Origin: an uncultured Bacteroidales bacterium
Lineage (GTDB): Bacteria > Bacteroidota > Bacteroidia > Bacteroidales > Bacteroidaceae
Assembly (NCBI GenBank): GCA_945833885.1
Contig: CAMAFY010000010.1
Location: forward strand, 1 to 64,000
Length of the DNA stretch: 64,000 nt
Reading direction: 5' to 3'
Position numbers and translations under genes: made by a program. The notes under the pieces are model-generated. The model searched no databases. It saw nothing but the letters and a program-made list of their open reading frames with translations, and had not been told where the DNA came from. Positions within the stretch are counted from its first letter, which is position 1. Every line of letters begins with the position of its first letter. Shown piece by piece: positions 61,406-64,000 of the stretch.

Positions 61406-62890
61406 TCAGAGGTAGATGTTGAAGCCGATTCCGAAGCAATCGTTGGTGCGGGAATAGAGATCAACCTTGGGACCTGCGGAAGTTGCGGTCGTAACCTCGC
61501 GGTCGCGATAGAAAGAGTGCATATATCCGAGGTCGACATTGAAGTACTTTGAGGGATGAATACGGAAACCACAGCCGAAAGAGTTGCTGGGAAGGTTGAA
61601 CGAAATGTCGTTCATGTACTCATCGGTCATGCGGTAATTGGTGTTCTGCCACGAAGCCGAGACGGTGAAAAGACGGTGGAACCGCCAGTCAACACCAAAG
61701 TTGAACTCCTGGGATCCCTTCTTCAACAGGTCTTGTTTGTCGCCATATTTCTTCGCTTGTTTGTCGAAATAGTAGTGCCAACCTGCGTTGATTCTCACCT
61801 GTTCAATGGGAGTATACATCACACCTGCCGTAAGAATTGCAGGGATATCCTCGCGAACCTTCTCGCCATCTGCAAACTGTGCGAGCATGCTTTCGGGATC
61901 ATTCTCGATCATGCTTTGGGCAGTCTCGTTCATTTCCGTGTCGTTCTTGAGGTTGATCTTCGTAGGAGCCTCATACTTCATGGCGAGGTTCCAATGGTCG
62001 TTTATCATCCAATCGAGGCCGATGATGGGAGTAACGCCAAAACCAGTCTGGTTACAGTTGAGTGCAAGGTCGGTATTCAGCGACTGAGAAGCCTCTTCCA
62101 CGCCAGGGAATTGCAGTTGGGCGTTGGCAGGAACATTGTAGTGTGCCTTGACATCCTGCACATATCCGTTGTAATTGCAACTGGCATATACGCCTCGAAG
62201 TCCAACGAATCCGGAGAAATTATCGGTGAACTTGTACGTTCCTCCCAAGGTCAGACCGAAATAGTACGAACGTCCGCGAAGGTAACTGTCCATGCTGTAG
62301 CCGGTAATTTGGGTAGACTGGCCGATTTGTGCGCCCATTGCCATCGCCTGTTCCGCAGGAATGCCAGCGGCAATGTACTGTTGTGCCACCTGAGCACCGA
62401 TACCTTGGCTGAGAAGTCCCTGAACGTTCTGCAAATTCTTCGCGAAAAGACCGCCGACGAGCGACTCAAAGGAACCGAGACCTTCGGCAAACTCGCACTT
62501 ACCACCGCCACCATTGAGGGCGAAGTGCGCAAGAAGGCTCCAACGCTCCTTGTTGTAGGAGACGCTTACGCTGGGCACGACGGGTGCTTTTGCCTCACCT
62601 TTGAACTGATGTGTGGCATTCCGGTTGTTGACGTTCTGAAGAAAGAGGGGGAAAGTGGTGTCGATGTTACGCTGCTGGAAGGCAGTTTGGGAGTTGAGAC
62701 TCAGATGCCAGCCCTCGCTGAGGAAGGCGTTTCCGGCAGGATTGGCGTAGATGCTGGTGAGAGTGATCTGTGCATCCTGCGACATGTTGCGGAGGAATGC
62801 AGCGTTCTGATTGGTGTTGGTGAGCAGACCTCCGGCCATAGCGGGAAGGCTGAGCGCCGCAATGGCGGCAGAAAGAAAGAGTTTCTTCAT
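61406..62890 (-). CDS. FadL/OmpP1-family outer-membrane transport protein
   Basis: A 494-residue barrel protein with a signal peptide (MKKLFLSAAIAALSLPAMAG). The opening NQNAAFLRNMSQDAQITLTS with NPAGNAFL is the FadL/TodX N-terminal plug signature (an NPA motif), and the strands end in DCFGIGFNIYL. The family lets hydrophobic compounds cross the outer membrane; the substrate here is unknown. The start follows a consensus promoter 134 bp upstream, and a terminator lies downstream, so it is a single-gene unit. Confidence 0.9.
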   Translation of the reverse strand: MKKLFLSAAIAALSLPAMAGGLLTNTNQNAAFLRNMSQDAQITLTSIYANPAGNAFLSEGWHLSLNSQTAFQQRNIDTTFPLFLQNVNNRNATHQFKGEAKAPVVPSVSVSYNKERWSLLAHFALNGGGGKCEFAEGLGSFESLVGGLFAKNLQNVQGLLSQGIGAQVAQQYIAAGIPAEQAMAMGAQIGQSTQITGYSMDSYLRGRSYYFGLTLGGTYKFTDNFSGFVGLRGVYASCNYNGYVQDVKAHYNVPANAQLQFPGVEEASQSLNTDLALNCNQTGFGVTPIIGLDWMINDHWNLAMKYEAPTKINLKNDTEMNETAQSMIENDPESMLAQFADGEKVREDIPAILTAGVMYTPIEQVRINAGWHYYFDKQAKKYGDKQDLLKKGSQEFNFGVDWRFHRLFTVSASWQNTNYRMTDEYMNDISFNLPSNSFGCGFRIHPSKYFNVDLGYMHSFYRDREVTTATSAGPKVDLYSRTNDCFGIGFNIYL

Positions 62891-63023
62891 TGAATATGTT
62901 ATGGTTTTCGGCACGACGTCCGCTTTCCTGTACCCCATTCCTCCGTTTTCCGGGAGGGAAAATGTGGTCAACCGAAGGGAAAAACAGGGAGGGAAACGTG
63001 GTGCCGTCAAAAGTTTTCGGGTG

Positions 63024-63054
63024 CAAAAGTACGGCGTTTTTGCACAACTCGCAA
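63024..63054 (-). promoter_or_regulatory. Promoter of the FadL-family gene
   Basis: On the minus strand TTGC (63054-63051), exactly 19 bp, then TACTTTTG (63031-63024). Confidence 0.7.
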
Positions 63055-63171
63055 CATTTTGTGCGAAATATTTACGTGCTTTTGCACAAAAACGGGGTAA
63101 AATGTGCCAAAATCATCCGTTTTGAAATTCATGTATATCAGTTTTTGCACATTTTTTTACAGATTGTGTGA

Positions 63172-63219
63172 TAAAAAAAATCGGGTGGAATATGGCCGGA
63201 AAACGACCATATTCCACCC
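63172..63219 (-). terminator. Terminator of the right-edge gene
   Basis: A perfect 13-bp stem, GGGTGGAATATGG with CCATATTCCACCC, followed on the minus strand by GATTTTTTTTATC. Confidence 0.92.
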
Positions 63220-63391
63220 TAAAATCCGTAATATTCAAAATAAAAGTGTTACATTTGCCACCAGTTTCACGGCATGTCCGATACGCAAAGGCGGAACCCG
63301 AGATATGGAACGGCCGTACGCCCACCGAGGAAAGGCGGAACGACCCTCGCAGAAAGATGGTGCAAGACTGCCGCTACGGCGGGAACGGGCA

Positions 63392-64000
63392 TCACGAATG
63401 TCCGTAGATGTGGCGGAAATCGCGCAGGTCGTCGGCAAGCATTTCGCGGAGGATGTCCGACTTTTTCGCGCTTTCCAAAGCCTGCATGGCCACAACGGCG
63501 GCATCGAGATGCTGGCGTCTGCCACTGACACCATAGAGGTAGACGTGGAGAAACGCCTGTTGCGTGACTGCCGTCAACTGCTTTCCGAACTCCGAAGCCT
63601 CGACAAGCAGGTCGTCCATCGCCAAGTTTTCGCCCATAACCTTGTAGGACATGAGCATAAACACCAGTTTCCGCGCACGCTGATTGAGGGTGGCGGGACG
63701 GAAATTGCCGAAGCGGCGGAGAAACATGGCGGCCTCCGTCTGCCCTTTTCCCGTATTCTCGTACGCCGCGCGCAGGCTTTCGCAAGCCGTAGGCGGAAGT
63801 GTCAGCCCCATTTCGCGGTAAAGACAGGCTTTGAGGGTATGACGTATCTTCTGAATATAACTGTCGAATTTCTTGTAAAGATGGCGGCTTTCGGGAGCGA
63901 ATTCCAGCACTTCGATGTATTCGGGCTCGATTTCCAGCGTCGGAACACACATCACTTCACTCACTTTCACAAGCACCCGACCTCCGTCTTTCCCCTGTCG
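63392..64000 (-). CDS. Unidentified protein, cut by the window edge
   Basis: The frame is open from the stop at 63392 to the right edge, at least 202 residues. The visible part is helical, with no membrane segment (LEIEPEYIEVLEFAPESRHL near its beginning, then RKLVFMLMSYKVMGENLAMD). An ATG at 63952 could be the true start (MCVPTLEIEP), giving about 186 residues; a GTG lies at 63976. A strong terminator downstream supports a real gene. I do not recognise a family. Confidence 0.6.
   Translation of the reverse strand, partial: RQGKDGGRVLVKVSEVMCVPTLEIEPEYIEVLEFAPESRHLYKKFDSYIQKIRHTLKACLYREMGLTLPPTACESLRAAYENTGKGQTEAAMFLRRFGNFRPATLNQRARKLVFMLMSYKVMGENLAMDDLLVEASEFGKQLTAVTQQAFLHVYLYGVSGRRQHLDAAVVAMQALESAKKSDILREMLADDLRDFRHIYGHS

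Larger units (their letters stand above)
62891..63391. other. Gap between the FadL-family gene and the right-edge gene
   Basis: 501 bp with the FadL-gene promoter and the terminator of the right-edge gene. No array or gene seen. Confidence 0.65.

Noticed and set aside
1-64000. Insertion sequences, integrases or prophage genes
   Set aside because: No transposase, integrase, portal, terminase or conjugation protein was recognised in any frame.

Overview
The window reads as chromosome from a member of the Bacteroidales, probably Prevotellaceae or a close relative. The support is: type III glutamine synthetase, LL-diaminopimelate aminotransferase, a FeoA-FeoB fusion, DUF4250, a Nif3 gene next to a C4 zinc-ribbon gene, outer-membrane proteins with Bacteroidetes-type signal peptides, a T9SS-like C-terminal end, no obvious Shine-Dalgarno sites, and promoters of the Bacteroidetes form (TTTG or TTGG/TTGC, 19 bp, then TAnnTTTG). 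No rRNA, convincing tRNA, insertion sequence, prophage or CRISPR array was seen.

Layout. 0-7 kb (minus strand): an oxaloacetate-decarboxylase/pyruvate-carboxylase-B-like enzyme with a DUF4250 gene, then two phosphate carriers (Na/Pi family and PiT) with a tiny membrane ORF. 7.8-16.4 kb: a TonB-type outer-membrane receptor, a lipoprotein TPR regulator with a C-terminal helix-turn-helix, a small secreted protein, UDP-glucose dehydrogenase and a HAD phosphatase. 17-26 kb: nitrogen and amino-acid genes: amidophosphoribosyltransferase, pyrG, glnN (three enzymes that use or make glutamine), then dapL and dapF. 26-38.7 kb: housekeeping genes dnaX, slyD, aroC, a candidate small RNA, rlmH, a zinc-ribbon coiled-coil protein, Nif3, AMP nucleosidase and holA. 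38.7-45 kb: a gene-poor stretch with an XRE regulator, an HsdR-N-type nuclease-fold protein, pdxT and pdxS. 45.7-56.7 kb (minus strand): an outer-membrane protein, a FeoB-associated Cys-rich peptide, feoAB fusion, a Fur-family regulator, agmatine deiminase, a calycin-like secreted protein, a TonB receptor and folD. 57-64 kb: a secreted Cthe_2159-type carbohydrate-binding protein, ffh, a FadL-family porin and an unidentified gene cut by the window edge.

The most unusual signal lies between the genes. Intergenic gaps are long (up to 2.1 kb) and about twenty of them hold tandem repeats whose unit is 22 bp or a multiple of it: 22, 44, 66 or 88 bp. Many arrays hold this register exactly over 4-15 units although their sequences differ. 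Nine loci share a dyad-symmetric core, AAAGTnCsGnACTTT. The other arrays have unrelated sequences but the same unit length. Several 44-bp and 66-bp units can be split into diverged 22-bp pieces. This points to one process that makes or maintains repeats of about two helical turns in this genome's non-coding DNA. I know of no described system that matches it.
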